Assembly (NCBI GenBank): GCA_035275065.1
Contig: DATENM010000039.1
Span: 1-64,000, forward strand
Direction: 5' to 3'
Length of the DNA: 64,000 nucleotides
Source of the DNA: Blastocatellia bacterium
GTDB taxonomy: Bacteria; Acidobacteriota; Blastocatellia; UBA7656
The position numbers and the translations under genes are program-made. The notes beneath the pieces were generated by a model. That model worked only from the letters and a program-made list of their open reading frames with translations. It was not told the origin of the DNA and did not search any database. Positions within the stretch are counted from its first letter, which is position 1. The number at the start of each line of letters is the position of its first letter. Positions 47,304 through 59,232 of the stretch are shown in pieces.

Positions 47304-48140
47304 ATGCTTTACGGCGCCGGCATGTTTTCAACGGATTACGCAATGCGCCCGGATGATCTGGCGCGCGAGCTTGAAGCGCGCGGCTTTGAATCGCTCTGGG
47401 TTCCCGAACACACGCACATCCCCGCGAGCCGCCGCACGCCTTACCCTGGCGGCACCGATTTGCCGAAAGAGTACTGGCACACCTATGACCCGTTCGTCGC
47501 GCTGACGGCGGCGGCAAGCGTCACCACGAAGCTCAAGGTGGCGACCGGCATCTGTTTAATCATCGAGCGCGATCCCATCACGACGGCCAAAGAGGTCGCC
47601 AGTCTCGACCGGCTGTCGAACGGGCGCTTCATCTTCGGCATCGGCGCTGGCTGGAATGCCGAAGAGATGGAAAATCACGGCACCGCCTACAAGACGCGCT
47701 TCAGCCTGCTGCGCGAGCGCGTGCTGGCGATGAAAGAGATTTGGACGAAAGAGGAAGCCGAGTTCCACGGGCGCTTCGTCAACTTCGATCCCGTCTGGTC
47801 ATACCCGAAGCCTGTGCAGAAGCCTCACCCACCAATCCTGATGGGCGGGTTTGCGTCCAAGACGTTTGATTACGTGGCCGAGTTCTGCGACGGCTGGATG
47901 CCTATCGGTTATCGCCTGGAAGGGTTGGCGGAAAAGATCGCTGAGCTGCGCCGCCGCGCTGAAGGCTTGGGACGTGACCCGCAGGCAATTTCAATCACCA
48001 TCTTTGGCGCGAAGCCCGAGCGCGAAGCCCTCGATCAACTCGAAGCCATCGGCGTCGAGCGCGCCATCCTGATGCTGCCGCCCGCCGACCGCGACACCGT
48101 CATGCCGCTCGTAGACCAGTACGCCGGGCTGGTTCGGTAG
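47304..48140 (+). CDS. Luciferase-like flavin/F420-dependent oxidoreductase
   Basis: 278 residues from the ATG at 47304, which has GGAGG upstream; the earlier start at 47277 lacks one. The bacterial-luciferase barrel motifs are present: ARELEARGFESLWVPEHTHI, LKVATGICLIIERDP, FIFGIGAGWNAEEMENHG and KPHPPILMGG. The group is close to F420-dependent LLM enzymes. Substrate unknown. Confidence 0.9.
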   Translation: MLYGAGMFSTDYAMRPDDLARELEARGFESLWVPEHTHIPASRRTPYPGGTDLPKEYWHTYDPFVALTAAASVTTKLKVATGICLIIERDPITTAKEVASLDRLSNGRFIFGIGAGWNAEEMENHGTAYKTRFSLLRERVLAMKEIWTKEEAEFHGRFVNFDPVWSYPKPVQKPHPPILMGGFASKTFDYVAEFCDGWMPIGYRLEGLAEKIAELRRRAEGLGRDPQAISITIFGAKPEREALDQLEAIGVERAILMLPPADRDTVMPLVDQYAGLVR

Positions 48141-48162
48141 CGCGACCTGGTGTGAAGGTTGA

Positions 48163-48232
48163 TTACCGCAGAGGACGCAGAGGGCGCAGAGATTAACTTT
48201 AATCTCTGCGCCCTCTGCGTCCTCTGCGGTAA
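48163..48232. repeat. Tandem-word hairpin E (34-bp perfect arms)
   Basis: Arms 48163-48196 and 48199-48232 are exact complements with a two-base gap. They are built from CGCAGAGG/ACGCAGAG words. It lies between the convergent ends of the luciferase-like and amidohydrolase genes. Confidence 0.9.
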
Positions 48233-48254
48233 AAAGGAAGCCTCTGCTAATCGT

Positions 48255-49868
48255 CTATCGCTTGATGGCCGTGCCGCTGCCTTCGATGTAAGACTGGCCG
48301 TCGCGAATCACCGGCTGGCCGGCGACGATGACGTGATCGATGCCTTCGGGGTATTGCCGCGAATCGCCAAACGTCGCGGTGTCAATGACGCGCTCGGCGT
48401 CAAAGACGACCAGGTTCGCCCGCCGGCCCTCGGCGATCAGGCCGTGACGTTTCAACTGAAAGGTCTCTGCCGCAAGGCCGGTCATCTTGCGCACCGCCTC
48501 CGTGAGTGAAATCTGCTTCTGCTCGCGCACGTAGCGACCGAGGATGCGCGGATACGTCCCGTAAGCGCGCGGGTGCGGCTTGCCGCCGAGCAAGCCGTCA
48601 GTGCAGACGTTGACGTAAGGCTGCGTGATGATCTTGCGCACAACCTCTTCCGACTGGCTGAAGCTGATCATGCCGACGCCCAGGCGCTCCGCGGCCAGCA
48701 AGTCAAACGCAAACTCCATCGCCGTCTCTTCGCTGACCTGCCCGGCCTGTTGCGCCAGGGCGGCGGCTTCGGCGAGGTTCTTGCCCACGTACTCCGGGTG
48801 ATTGCCCGAAGGGATGTCAGAGACGATGATGCCTTCGGGGCCTGACCACTTCCAGAAATTGTCCCAGTGCGCCGGGCTGCGGTCGAACATCTCGCGCCGC
48901 ATGCGCTGGCGCTCATCCGGACTGGCCAGCCGCGCCAGCGTCGCTTCGACGCCGCCGGCATGCGCCCACGGCGGCAGCATAGCGCCGAGCATGGTCGAGC
49001 CGGCGATGTAGGGGTACTGGTCGGCGGTCAATCGCAGGCCCGCCACCTGCGCCGCGTGAATCATCTCGAGCACCGTATCGATGCGCGGCCAGTTCTCGCG
49101 CCCGGCGATCTTGAAATGCGAGATGTGAGCGCGCACCTCGGCAGACTGGCCGATCTCGATCATCTCGGCCACAGAGTCTTCGATGTAATCGCTCTCGCTG
49201 CGCATGTGGGCGACGAAGACGCCGTCGAATTCGGCGACGGCGCGCGCCAGCGCGATCAATTCAGCGGTGTCCGCGTAACAACAGGGCGGATAGATCAGGC
49301 CGGTTGACAATCCCAGCGCGCCCTCGCGCATCGCTTCGCGGATGAGCCGCTGCATGGCGGCGATTTCTTCGCCGGTTGCCCGGCGGTCTTCCATGCCCAT
49401 CACGTAGAGCCGCACCTGGCCGTGCGGAATCAAGTAAGCGCAGTCGAGCGAAGGCCGCGCCCGCTCGATGGCCTCAAGGTATTCGGCGACCGTCTGCCAC
49501 TCCCACTCGTGATCGAGGCTGCCGTCAAGGCCGGCGAGCTGCTCGGCCACCTGCCGCCGATCCTTGCGGCGAATGGGCGCGACCGACAGGCCGTCCTGGC
49601 CGAAGACTTCGAGCGTGATGCCCTGGCGGACTTTCATCGGCAACTGCGGCTCGGTCAGCACGCGGATGTCCGAGTGGCTGTGCGTATCGATGAAGCCGGG
49701 CGCGACACTCAAGCCCTGGCAATCGATCTCTTCCACGCCGTGCAGCGCGCCTTCGGCGTCAATCGCCTGAATGGCGTCACCAAAGATGGCGACGTCGCCG
49801 ATCACAGGCTGACGGCCCGTGCCGTCATAGATCATCCCGCGTTTCAAAACCAGGTCTGGAGTCTTCAT
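48255..49868 (-). CDS. N-acyl-D-amino-acid deacylase-type amidohydrolase
   Basis: About 537 residues from the ATG at 49868; ATGs at 49877 and 49904 are alternatives. The composite metal-dependent hydrolase fold has APGFIDTHSHSD (metal His), a middle HISHFKIAGRENW, and a late C-terminal RRANLVVFD. It matches the D-aminoacylase group, which removes N-acyl groups from D-amino acids, but dihydroorotase-like activities are possible. It faces two luciferase-like genes. Confidence 0.88.
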   Translation of the reverse strand: MKTPDLVLKRGMIYDGTGRQPVIGDVAIFGDAIQAIDAEGALHGVEEIDCQGLSVAPGFIDTHSHSDIRVLTEPQLPMKVRQGITLEVFGQDGLSVAPIRRKDRRQVAEQLAGLDGSLDHEWEWQTVAEYLEAIERARPSLDCAYLIPHGQVRLYVMGMEDRRATGEEIAAMQRLIREAMREGALGLSTGLIYPPCCYADTAELIALARAVAEFDGVFVAHMRSESDYIEDSVAEMIEIGQSAEVRAHISHFKIAGRENWPRIDTVLEMIHAAQVAGLRLTADQYPYIAGSTMLGAMLPPWAHAGGVEATLARLASPDERQRMRREMFDRSPAHWDNFWKWSGPEGIIVSDIPSGNHPEYVGKNLAEAAALAQQAGQVSEETAMEFAFDLLAAERLGVGMISFSQSEEVVRKIITQPYVNVCTDGLLGGKPHPRAYGTYPRILGRYVREQKQISLTEAVRKMTGLAAETFQLKRHGLIAEGRRANLVVFDAERVIDTATFGDSRQYPEGIDHVIVAGQPVIRDGQSYIEGSGTAIKR

Positions 49869-50017
49869 AACATTCATCCATGTAGCAAGATTCCGCGGGC
49901 TCAAGTCTAGCAGAGCCGCCGCGTGGCTGCACGAGAACGCGGCCGCCGCCCGGCGCTAATCAACCTTGCCGGCAGCGCCCCGCTAAGCTATTGTCGTCGG
50001 TCAGAAAAGGAGAAAAG

Positions 50018-51016
50018 ATGAGTCATCGTGTGGCGCTCTACCTGCAAGACAAACACCCGCTCGGTGAAGCCATCGAGTATGTGCGTTATGCCGAGGCGCG
50101 CGGCTTTGAAGCCGTGTGGCAGGCCGAATCCCGACTGGTGCGCGATGCCATTGTGCCGATGGCGGCGTTTGCCGCGACGACCAATCGCATACAGGTCGGC
50201 TCCGGCGTCATCAATAATTGGACGCGCAATGCGGCGCTCATCGCTCAGACCTTCTCGACGCTTGATGATTTAGCGCCGGGACGAATTCTCTGCGGGCTGG
50301 GCGTCTGGTGGGAGCCGCTGGCAACTAAAGTCGGCGTCCAGCGCCGCAAGCCGCTGCTGGCCATGCGCGAAACCGTCGAGGTGGTGCGGCGACTGCTGGC
50401 GATGGAGAAAGTCAGCTTCAAAGGCGAGTTCGTCAACGTCGAAGAGATCGAGATAGACATCGTGCATGGCGACCGCTCGCCCAAGCGCGTGCCGATCTAC
50501 ATCGGCGCGACCGGCATGAAGATGATGGAGCTGTCGGGCGAGATTGCTGACGGCGTGCTGCTCAATTACCTGGTGTCGCCGGCTTACAACCGCGAAGCGA
50601 TGCAGCATCTCGAAGCCGGCGCGGCGCGCGCCGGCCGCACAGTGGCCCAGATTGACCGCCCGCAACTGGTCGTCTGCTCGCTTGACGAAGACCGCAGCCG
50701 TGCGCTCGATAACGCCCGCAAGCTGGTGACGCAGTACCTCGGCCAGCAGCCGCACATCATGAAAGCCAGCGGCGTAAGTTCCGAGTTGCTCGACGAGATC
50801 AGCCGCGTCTTGACCTGGCCCGCCGAAGAGCATCAGATACGCGAAGCCATGAAGCTCGTCCCCGACGAGGTCGTGCAGCTCATCACCGCTTCGGGAACGC
50901 CCGACGAGTGCCGCGCCAAAGTTGCCGAGTACATCGAAGCCGGCTGCACCTGCCCTGTGCTATACCCGCTCGGCGACGACGTGCGCGCCATGATTGATGC
51001 CTTCGCCGTGTCGTAA
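50018..51016 (+). CDS. Luciferase-like flavin-dependent oxidoreductase
   Basis: 332 residues from the ATG at 50018 with AAAAGGAG upstream. Motifs are [42 protein letters not shown] and [13 protein letters not shown]. It resembles methylenetetrahydromethanopterin-reductase-like F420 enzymes. A second LLM gene lies at 47304. Substrate unknown. Confidence 0.9.
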   Translation: MSHRVALYLQDKHPLGEAIEYVRYAEARGFEAVWQAESRLVRDAIVPMAAFAATTNRIQVGSGVINNWTRNAALIAQTFSTLDDLAPGRILCGLGVWWEPLATKVGVQRRKPLLAMRETVEVVRRLLAMEKVSFKGEFVNVEEIEIDIVHGDRSPKRVPIYIGATGMKMMELSGEIADGVLLNYLVSPAYNREAMQHLEAGAARAGRTVAQIDRPQLVVCSLDEDRSRALDNARKLVTQYLGQQPHIMKASGVSSELLDEISRVLTWPAEEHQIREAMKLVPDEVVQLITASGTPDECRAKVAEYIEAGCTCPVLYPLGDDVRAMIDAFAVS

Positions 51017-51043
51017 GCATGGACCGTGCAGGCGGCCCGCCGA

Positions 51044-52023
<980 letters not shown>

Positions 52024-52027
<4 letters not shown>

Positions 52028-52821
52028 ACAGACACCGCCTTTCCTTCGAGCGCCGCTTCGCCGTCTGAAGTTGGCGGCGCGGCTGCCGCCTCTTTTCGAT
52101 AGCGCCGGTCGAGCCAGTGGAATTGCAGGGCGGCGAGAATAATTGATAACGCAACAATCGGTGTCGTGAACAACACCAGCCGCCAGACGCTGACTTGATA
52201 ACCGAGGCCCGCCATCACGCCGAAGACCAGCAGGATGCCGGGCTGCACCGGCGAGAGGTTCTGCCCATAAAAGTTGCCATAGTTTTCAGCGGCGGCGGTC
52301 GCCGCTTTAATCTCTTCGACCTTTGCTTCGGGCAGCTCGTCGGCGCTTTGCCGACCCGCTTGCGATTGGGCAGCGCCTAGAGCCATGGGGAAGACCAGCG
52401 GGCGGACGAACGGCGGATGGCCGTTGAGCCGCACGCCCATGATGCCGTGCAGGACGCGGAACAACTGATAGACCAGGCTCAAGCGCCCGACGGTGGCGGC
52501 GCGAATGCGCTGAATCCATCGCGCCGATTGCTCTTGCAAGCCGTAGCGCTCGGCAAGGCCGATGGCCGGCAGCGTCAGCATAAATAGCGTCATCAGCCGG
52601 TTGTCAACAAAAGCGCGGCCCAGCATGTTGATGATGCCTTCTTTGCCCGGCTGCGTCAGGTAAGGCAGGCCCTCGAAGAAGCCGGCGCTCGAAAAGAGCG
52701 GGATGCCGGCGAGCAATCCCGTAACCAGCGCCGCGACGACGACGACCAGTGTCGTGCGCAGCTTGAGCGCCAGGCCGATGACAACAATCGCAATGCCCAG
52801 TAGCTTGAACCATTCCGGCAT
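52024..52821 (-). CDS. DUF969 membrane protein, putative transporter subunit
   Basis: 265 residues, four to six helices, with [20 protein letters not shown] and [20 protein letters not shown], typical of DUF969. GAGGAGG precedes the ATG. It is the first gene of the DUF969-DUF979 operon. Confidence 0.87.
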
Positions 52822-52955
52822 AACGGATTCCTCCTCGCCCGCCGTGGCGGCTGCTCATTGATGAGCGGCAGGTCGGGGGCTCGGATTATCATTCACATTC
52901 TTCCAGCCTTTGGCAAGAATGATCCCGGTCGGGCCGGCGGGCTAGGGTTTGCTCT

Positions 52956-54290
52956 TTAGGTGTTGAGCAGGCGCTTGATCTGTTGCTTGTCCGCCGCGAC
53001 GCGCAGTGGGCGATTGGCGAAGTTGCCGGTGATCGCTTGCGGCTCGCCTTCACGATCAACCGCCAGCTTGCCTGTGTGATAGGCGACGGTGTAGCCCGGG
53101 TCTTTCAACAAGTTGCCGGTCAACACCGCCGTCACCTCGTCAGTGGTTTTGATTACTCCCGCCGCGACCAGCTTCTTGATGCCGGCGAGCGTCGCCGCCG
53201 AAGCCGGCTCGCAGCCGATGCCGTCGCGCCCGATCATCGCTTTGGCATCGGCAATCTCCTGCTCGCTGACGCGCTCGACGACGCCACCGGTGCGCTCGAT
53301 GGCGCGCAGCGCTTTCTTCCACGACACCGGGTTGCCGATGCGAATGGCCGTCGCCAGGGTCGCGGGCTGCGATTGCGGGCGGAAGGTTGCGTGGTCGGAT
53401 GAGGCGAGCAGCTCATAGAATGGCGAAGCGCCTTCGGCCTGAATGATGGCCAGCCGCGGCAGCCGCTCGATGAAGCCGAGCGCCGCCAGCTCATCAATCG
53501 CTTTGCCGAACGCCGACGAATTACCGAGGTTGCCGCCGGGCAGAACGATCCAATCAGGCGATTGCCAGTCGCATTGCTCGAACAATTCAATGGCGATGGC
53601 CTTCTGGCCTTCGAGCCGAAACGGGTTGATCGAGTTGAGCAGATAGATGTCTGTCTCTTCGGCAATCTCGCGGACGATGCGCATGGCGTCATCAAAATTG
53701 CCTTCGATCTCGACGACCGTCGCATTATATTCGAGCGCCTGCGAGAGCTTGCCGTAAGCGACCTGACCGGCGGGGATGAAGACCAGCGCCTTGAGGCCGG
53801 CGCGCGCCGCGTAAGCCGCCATCGAAGCCGAAGTGTTGCCGGTCGAAGCGCAGGCCACCGCCGTCGCCCCAAGGCGCACGGCCTGCGTAACGCCGGCCGT
53901 CATGCCGTTATCTTTGAACGACCCGGTCGGATTCATGCCTTGATGCTTCAATCGCAGGCTTTGTAATCCTGCATACTGAGCCGAGCGCGGTGCCGTATAA
54001 AGCGGTGTGTTGCCTTCAGCCAGTGTGACGATGTGCGCCGGGTCGTCAACGAAGGGCAATAGCTCGCGGAAGCGCCAGACGCCGCTGCGCTCGACGGCGT
54101 CATTCGCCATGCGACGCTCGCGGAAGCGCGCTCGCATTTCGGCAACGCCGGCAGGCAAACGGAAGTCATAAGCAACATCGAGCAGGCCGCCACAATTTTT
54201 GCAGGTGTAGAGTCGCTCGGTGGCTTTGTAGGTTGCCGCGCAATGCGCTTCGATGCAGCGCAAGCGAGCCGTTGAATGTGTATCGCTCAT
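52956..54290 (-). CDS. thrC: Threonine synthase
   Basis: 444 residues. It makes threonine from O-phosphohomoserine with pyridoxal phosphate. A short N-terminal Cys-rich zinc-ribbon-like segment (LRCIEAHCAATY, YTCKNCGGLLD) is followed by the fold-II PLP core. The cofactor Lys is in NPTGSFKDNGM; the phosphate loop is near VLPGGNLGNSSAFG; GCEPASAATLAG closes the site. Length is normal. Confidence 0.95.
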   Translation of the reverse strand: MSDTHSTARLRCIEAHCAATYKATERLYTCKNCGGLLDVAYDFRLPAGVAEMRARFRERRMANDAVERSGVWRFRELLPFVDDPAHIVTLAEGNTPLYTAPRSAQYAGLQSLRLKHQGMNPTGSFKDNGMTAGVTQAVRLGATAVACASTGNTSASMAAYAARAGLKALVFIPAGQVAYGKLSQALEYNATVVEIEGNFDDAMRIVREIAEETDIYLLNSINPFRLEGQKAIAIELFEQCDWQSPDWIVLPGGNLGNSSAFGKAIDELAALGFIERLPRLAIIQAEGASPFYELLASSDHATFRPQSQPATLATAIRIGNPVSWKKALRAIERTGGVVERVSEQEIADAKAMIGRDGIGCEPASAATLAGIKKLVAAGVIKTTDEVTAVLTGNLLKDPGYTVAYHTGKLAVDREGEPQAITGNFANRPLRVAADKQQIKRLLNT

Positions 54291-54312
54291 CGCAGGAAGA
54301 GTAGCAAGGAGT

Positions 54313-54445
54313 AGTTACCAGTTGCCAGTTGCCAGTGATCCGTTATTCTGCGCTCGCTTTCACCAATCGCTTATGGCGAGTATTCAAGTAATGGCACGTT
54401 GTCGGCAACTGGCAACTGACAACTGGCAACTGACAACTGGTAACT
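54313..54445. repeat. Tandem-word hairpin F
   Basis: Arms 54313-54336 and 54422-54445 match at 23 of 24 positions; extra copies of AACTGGCAACTGAC fill 54403-54430. It lies just beyond the stop of the PilZ gene and upstream of thrC. Confidence 0.8.
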
Positions 54446-54450
54446 GGCAA

Positions 54451-54927
54451 TTATTCCTCAGGAGCGTGGTCGTCCCACAACTGTTGCCAGCCCTCGCTTG
54501 GCTCGACGAGCTTGAGTCCGATGGTGTGCTCGCCGCCATCGCGCCAGACGGCTTCAACGATGGCCGCGACGTCGAAATCGTAGGACGGCACGCTGACTTT
54601 CAGTACCGTGCCCGGCTCGACATCGCGCCCGGTGTGCAGGCGCAGGCCCGAGGGACTGATCTCTTCGATAGTCATCTCTTCAGCAAAGGGCGCAAGGTGC
54701 GTGGTGTTGCCCTCGACGCGCGCTTTGATGGCGACCTTGGCGCGCAGTTCCGAGCGGCGGTCTTCGTCGGCGTCTTCGACTTCACTGGCTTCGGCCAGCA
54801 GGTCGTCGTAGCAGGCGGCACAGACCTGACGGTAGCCAAGCTGCGCAAGGGCGGCGAGTTCCTGCACGCGCGTGATGTTTACGAGATGGCTGGTTTTTTC
54901 ATTGCATCGGTCGCATAGGCCCGACAT
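54451..54927 (-). CDS. PilZ-domain protein with N-terminal CxxC pair
   Basis: 158 residues. An N-terminal CDRC...CAAC zinc-ribbon-like unit (Cys5, 8, 36, 39) is followed by a PilZ domain (about 60-150, RAKVAIKARVEG, ISPSGLRLHTGRDVEPG, IGLKLVEPSEGW). The classical RxxxR c-di-GMP motif is weak (RRSELRAKV), so nucleotide binding is uncertain. GGAGCG precedes the ATG. Confidence 0.78.
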   Translation of the reverse strand: MSGLCDRCNEKTSHLVNITRVQELAALAQLGYRQVCAACYDDLLAEASEVEDADEDRRSELRAKVAIKARVEGNTTHLAPFAEEMTIEEISPSGLRLHTGRDVEPGTVLKVSVPSYDFDVAAIVEAVWRDGGEHTIGLKLVEPSEGWQQLWDDHAPEE

Positions 54928-55207
54928 ACGACAAGCGCTCCTTGTGCTTGGCCAGAGTGGCGAGGTGTGGTGCGATGGTTCGGCATCGAATCCCTTCTCA
55001 ACCTGAAAAAAGATGCGCCCAGTATATGCAGAATCTCGCCGGGACTCAACAGGAAAATTGCAGGCCGAGAAATTCGTGACCTCTGCCGCACTCCTTTGTT
55101 ATGCCGGATTGCAATACATCAGAAGGCAAGTTTAGAGACAGTCGATAACCGCCGCTCAAATCTGCTCTTTGATCGCGCCTAAGTTTTCGTGTCAGCGGCG
55201 AACTGTC

Positions 55208-56887
55208 TCAAGGCCGCCGGCGACCTGGAGGCGGCCCACCCGGAGGCGGCCCGCCCGGCGGCGGCGGGAAAGGCGGCGGCGGATGCATGCGATCCATCGG
55301 CGGTCCTTGATCCTGCGGTTGCGGCATAGGCCGCTCCTGGCGCACCGGCTCGCGCCGCGGCTCTTCTTCCGCGGGGCGCGGCAACGGCTTTGTCCCTTCA
55401 GGCTCTTGCATGCTCGGAACCTGTCCCTGCGCTCGCACAGGCTCTGACGGCCTGGCTTCAGGCGAGCCGCCCGCTTCTGCTTTCGGCGTTTCCTTCGCTG
55501 CGGTTTCTTCAGACTGCGGACGTTGTTCGGCACTCGCCGCCGGCTTGCTCGCGGCGGCCGGTTGAGCGCCGGCATTCGACCCCGCACGATCTTCGACCGC
55601 GCCCGCCGCTCGCTCGCTTGATGGCGCAGGAGCGGTTGTCGCTTCGCTCTTCGGTAGGGTGACCGGCGCGGCGTTCGCCTCATCATGTTTTGCGCCGCGG
55701 GTAAAAACAAAGACGACGAGCGTCACCGCGACCACCAGAATGGCACCCGCGGCGATGACTTTCGACATGCTGACGTCGCGGTTTGATAGCGCGACGGTCG
55801 CCGAACGCCGCTGCGCCGATGTCGCCGGCAGAACGCGGTTGACGCGGCTTTCATTCATTCGCGCCGGCACCGCGCTTTTCGAAGTGGGCGCCGAAGCGCG
55901 CATCGGCAGCGCGCCGGGCTTCTCTGCCGCCGGCGCAGAAGTCGCAGGCACGGAAGCGAAGACATTCGTCGAAGCGCCGCGCAAGGCCGCGGGGCCGCCC
56001 GATGTGTTGATCTCTGTGCGGAGCACGGGCGACGGCGTTCTGGCCGCCTCCGGCTGGCTTGGGCGCGCCGCCTCGCGCAACATTTCGCGCATCTCGGCGG
56101 CGCTTGCCAGGCGCTGGTTCTTGTTCAAAGCCATGCCCTGCGCGATGACGTCGCTGACGCGAGCCGTTACCTTCGCGTTCAGCTCAGCGGCAGGAGCGAG
56201 CGGGTCGGGCTGTCCATCCAAGACCGCCGCGGCGCGGGTCAACGCGTCAACCGGCTTCTGAGCGGTCAGCAGGTGGTAAAGCGTCGCGGCCAGCGCATAG
56301 ATGTCGCTGCGCACGTCCGTGCCCGATCCTTGAATCTGTTCGAGCGGCGCGTAGCTCGGCGTGTAACCAAAGATGCTGGAGTTCGAATCGCTACAGGTCA
56401 TCTCGACGGTCTTGCCTTTAGCCAGGCCGAAGTCGAGCAGGACGATCTGCTTCCTCGCCGTCATCTTCAAATTCTGCGGCTTGATGTCGCGGTGAATGAT
56501 CGGCGGGTTCTGCGCGTGCAAGTAATCGAGCGCGTCGAGCAACTGGTCGGCCCATTGCAACACGTCGGCCACCGGCGGCGGGTCTATGCTGGCATCGAGC
56601 ATGTCGTGCAGGTCGTCGCCGGGGATGTACTCCATGACGAGAAACTGGCCGTTGTCGGCGAAGTGGTCAATCACCTTCGGCAATGCCGTGTGGCGCAACC
56701 CGGCAAGCAGGCGGGCCTCGCGCTCGAACGCCGCCAGCAAGGTCGTGTCCGAGAAGAAAGTTTCTTTCAAGGCGACGGTGTTGCCGAGCCGCTGATCGCG
56801 CGCCAGATAAACGGCGCCCATGCCGCCCTCGCCAATGGGCTTGAGAATCTCATAGCGGCCTTGCAGTACACTTCCGGTTTCAAGCAT
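55208..56887 (-). CDS. Membrane-anchored Ser/Thr protein kinase with proline-rich tail
   Basis: 559 residues from the ATG at 56887, placed after GGAAGG; a GTG at 56896 is possible. An N-terminal Hanks kinase has [18 protein letters not shown], Lys in [17 protein letters not shown] and DFGLAKG. A linker leads to one transmembrane helix (about 378-400), then an acidic, Ala/Glu/Pro-rich region ending in a [15 protein letters not shown] tail. The tail is probably periplasmic and may bind peptidoglycan or partner proteins. Confidence 0.9.
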   Translation of the reverse strand: MLETGSVLQGRYEILKPIGEGGMGAVYLARDQRLGNTVALKETFFSDTTLLAAFEREARLLAGLRHTALPKVIDHFADNGQFLVMEYIPGDDLHDMLDASIDPPPVADVLQWADQLLDALDYLHAQNPPIIHRDIKPQNLKMTARKQIVLLDFGLAKGKTVEMTCSDSNSSIFGYTPSYAPLEQIQGSGTDVRSDIYALAATLYHLLTAQKPVDALTRAAAVLDGQPDPLAPAAELNAKVTARVSDVIAQGMALNKNQRLASAAEMREMLREAARPSQPEAARTPSPVLRTEINTSGGPAALRGASTNVFASVPATSAPAAEKPGALPMRASAPTSKSAVPARMNESRVNRVLPATSAQRRSATVALSNRDVSMSKVIAAGAILVVAVTLVVFVFTRGAKHDEANAAPVTLPKSEATTAPAPSSERAAGAVEDRAGSNAGAQPAAASKPAASAEQRPQSEETAAKETPKAEAGGSPEARPSEPVRAQGQVPSMQEPEGTKPLPRPAEEEPRREPVRQERPMPQPQDQGPPMDRMHPPPPFPPPPGGPPPGGPPPGRRRP

Positions 56888-57017
56888 CTTCAGCACCTTC
56901 CAATCTGAGCGGGGTCAGAGGCGAGTGTAATTCAACACCCCTGTAGAGTGAATACAAATCTTCCACCCCTGGCAGAGCCGATGAGGCCGGCAAATTATGA
57001 TGAAAATGTTGCGATTA

Positions 57018-57046
57018 TTGACAGCGTCCAGGGCCTATGGGACAAT
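57018..57046 (+). promoter_or_regulatory. Probable promoter of the secreted protease gene
   Basis: TTGACA and GACAAT are separated by 17 bases. The protein start is at 57263, so a leader of roughly 210 bases would be made. The rest of 56888-57262 shows no gene. Confidence 0.5.
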
Positions 57047-57262
57047 CCCGGTTGCCTCAGTTCCGATAGAACAACAAGAACGAGCCAGCAGGTTGTCCCG
57101 GTAAGTCGGTTGATTGGTCACTAATCCCTCACATTCGGCCTTTCGCGTTGATTCACTCGCGCATTGAATCGTCGGCCTGCAATTCGTCCGTCCCCATTAC
57201 GAACCATTATGCACGTGCGGCGCGTGTCGCGCGCCGGAAACTTCGTAGAGGAGATTCGCTTG

Positions 57263-59200
57263 ATGAAACGTTCGATCTTAAAGCCTGCGCTCCAGGTTTT
57301 CGCACTCCTACTGGCTCTGTTGTTTGCTGCCAACGTCGGCACGGCGACGACGGCGGTGATGCTCACGGACGAAGAGTTGATTGCTTCGTCGCGCGTCATC
57401 CTGATCGGCGATGTGCAGTCGGTCAAAGCCCAATGGGACGCCGATCACCAGACGATCAACACCTATGTCAAAGTCAATGTCAGCCGTTTGCTCAAGGGCC
57501 AGTTGCAGAATCAGACCATCGTCTTCAAACAGCTTGGCGGGCGCGTCGGCGACGAAGCGACGGTGATCTTTGGCGCGCCCGAATACCGCGCCGGGCAGCA
57601 ATTGCTGCTCTTTTTGGACACGCGGCAGGATGGTACCTTGCGCGTCGCTCACCTGTTTCAAGGCAAGTACGATGTTGTTGACGCCGCCGGCCAGTTGCGC
57701 GTCAAGCGCCAGGTCAGCCCCGATGATGTCAACATTCTCGGCGTCACCGAGGCCCCGAACATCACCAACGACGCGCCGCTCGCGCGCTTCACGAAAAAGG
57801 TCAAGCGCGTGCTGCGCGATTACGCCGATGCGGTTGCGGCCTACGAGGCTCAGCGCGCCGTCACGCCGATTGTCGAAGTGCCTGCTGAATACGTTGACGA
57901 CGCCGATCAGGCCGCCGGCGACGTGTCGGCGCAATACACCTTCTTAGGCAGCTATCGCTGGTTCGAGCCGGATTCGCAGCAGCCGGTCACCTTCCGCGTC
58001 AACTCGTTGGGCGCGCCGACGGCTTCGGGCGGCGTCACCGAGATCAATCAAGCATTCGCCGCGTGGACGGCGGTACAGACGACGGCGTTGACTTTGCAAA
58101 ACATCGGCTCGACGACTGTCGTTGGCTTTCAGCAGGATGGCGTCTCGGCTTTGTCATTCAATGATCCGCTCGATCAGATGAGCGACCCCGTTAATTGCAG
58201 CGGCACGCTGGCCATCGGCGGCGTCACCAGCGCCGGCGGCGGGACACGCGTCATCGGCGGCCAGACGTTCTCGCACATCTTTGAAGGCGATGTCGTCTTC
58301 AACCGCAACTTCTCATGCTTCCTCGGCATTTCGGCGAACCTTGCCGAAGTCGTCACGCACGAGATCGGTCACGCCATCGGCTTCGGTCACAGTGCCGACA
58401 GCAATGCGATTATGTATGCCACGGCGCATGGCAGCGGGCGTGGCGCAACGCTCGGCACAGACGACATCGCCGCCGTGACCTTCCTGTACCCCGGCTCGAA
58501 GTCGCCGGCGCCGACGGCCACGAACGACGCCGCCTACCAGTGGGCGAATCTGACCTGGTCAATGAACACCGGGCAACAGGCGACGATGCAGTTGTCCTTC
58601 CGCAACACCGGAACCACGACGTGGACGCCAGGGACCTACTACCTGGGCTCGCAGAACCCGCAGGACAACACGACCTGGGGCACGAACCGCGTCAACCTTC
58701 CGCAGTCGGTGGCGCCCGGCGCTAGCGTCGTCTTCACCTTCAACGTCACCGCGCCAGCGACGCCGGGCTGGTACAACTTCCAGTGGCGACTGCTGCAAAA
58801 TGGCGTCGGTTATTTCGGCGCTGCCTCGACGAATGCCTTGCTCCTCGTAAGCAGCCTGACGGGCACGAACGACGCCGCTTATCAGTGGGCGAATCTGACC
58901 TGGTCAATGACGGCCAGGCAACAGGCGACGATGCAGTTGTCCTTCCGCAACACGGGAACCACGACGTGGACGCCGGGAACCTACTACCTGGGCTCGCAGA
59001 ACTCGCAGGACAACACGACCTGGGGCACGAACCGCGTCAACCTTCCGCAGTCAGTAGCACCAGGTGCGAGCGTCGTCTTCACTTTCACGGTCACCGCGCC
59101 GGCGACGCCGGGCTGGTACAACTTCCAGTGGCGATTATTACAAAACGGCGCTGGCTATTTCGGCACCGCCTCGACGAATGCCTTGCTTCTCGTGAAATGA
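57263..59200 (+). CDS. Secreted matrixin-type metalloprotease with two NBR1-like Ig repeats
   Basis: 645 residues from the ATG at 57263, which has GAGGAG upstream; the frame to 57164 is not supported. A signal peptide precedes a beta-rich region (about 30-130). The zinc motif HEIGHAIGFGHS fits HExxHxxGxxH, followed by the Met-turn IMYA. Two NBR1/Ig-like domains of 115 residues follow (about 420-645), nearly identical to each other. It probably acts outside the cell; the repeats likely bind glycans or proteins. Confidence 0.87.
   Translation: MKRSILKPALQVFALLLALLFAANVGTATTAVMLTDEELIASSRVILIGDVQSVKAQWDADHQTINTYVKVNVSRLLKGQLQNQTIVFKQLGGRVGDEATVIFGAPEYRAGQQLLLFLDTRQDGTLRVAHLFQGKYDVVDAAGQLRVKRQVSPDDVNILGVTEAPNITNDAPLARFTKKVKRVLRDYADAVAAYEAQRAVTPIVEVPAEYVDDADQAAGDVSAQYTFLGSYRWFEPDSQQPVTFRVNSLGAPTASGGVTEINQAFAAWTAVQTTALTLQNIGSTTVVGFQQDGVSALSFNDPLDQMSDPVNCSGTLAIGGVTSAGGGTRVIGGQTFSHIFEGDVVFNRNFSCFLGISANLAEVVTHEIGHAIGFGHSADSNAIMYATAHGSGRGATLGTDDIAAVTFLYPGSKSPAPTATNDAAYQWANLTWSMNTGQQATMQLSFRNTGTTTWTPGTYYLGSQNPQDNTTWGTNRVNLPQSVAPGASVVFTFNVTAPATPGWYNFQWRLLQNGVGYFGAASTNALLLVSSLTGTNDAAYQWANLTWSMTARQQATMQLSFRNTGTTTWTPGTYYLGSQNSQDNTTWGTNRVNLPQSVAPGASVVFTFTVTAPATPGWYNFQWRLLQNGAGYFGTASTNALLLVK
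58520..59197 (+). repeat. 345-bp tandem duplication of the Ig-like domain
   Basis: The unit beginning at 58520 is repeated from 58865. Long exact stretches at DNA level indicate recent duplication of one domain. Confidence 0.88.
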
Positions 59201-59232
59201 AGGCCGACGTAACCAGCCGTTGTTGACGATAA

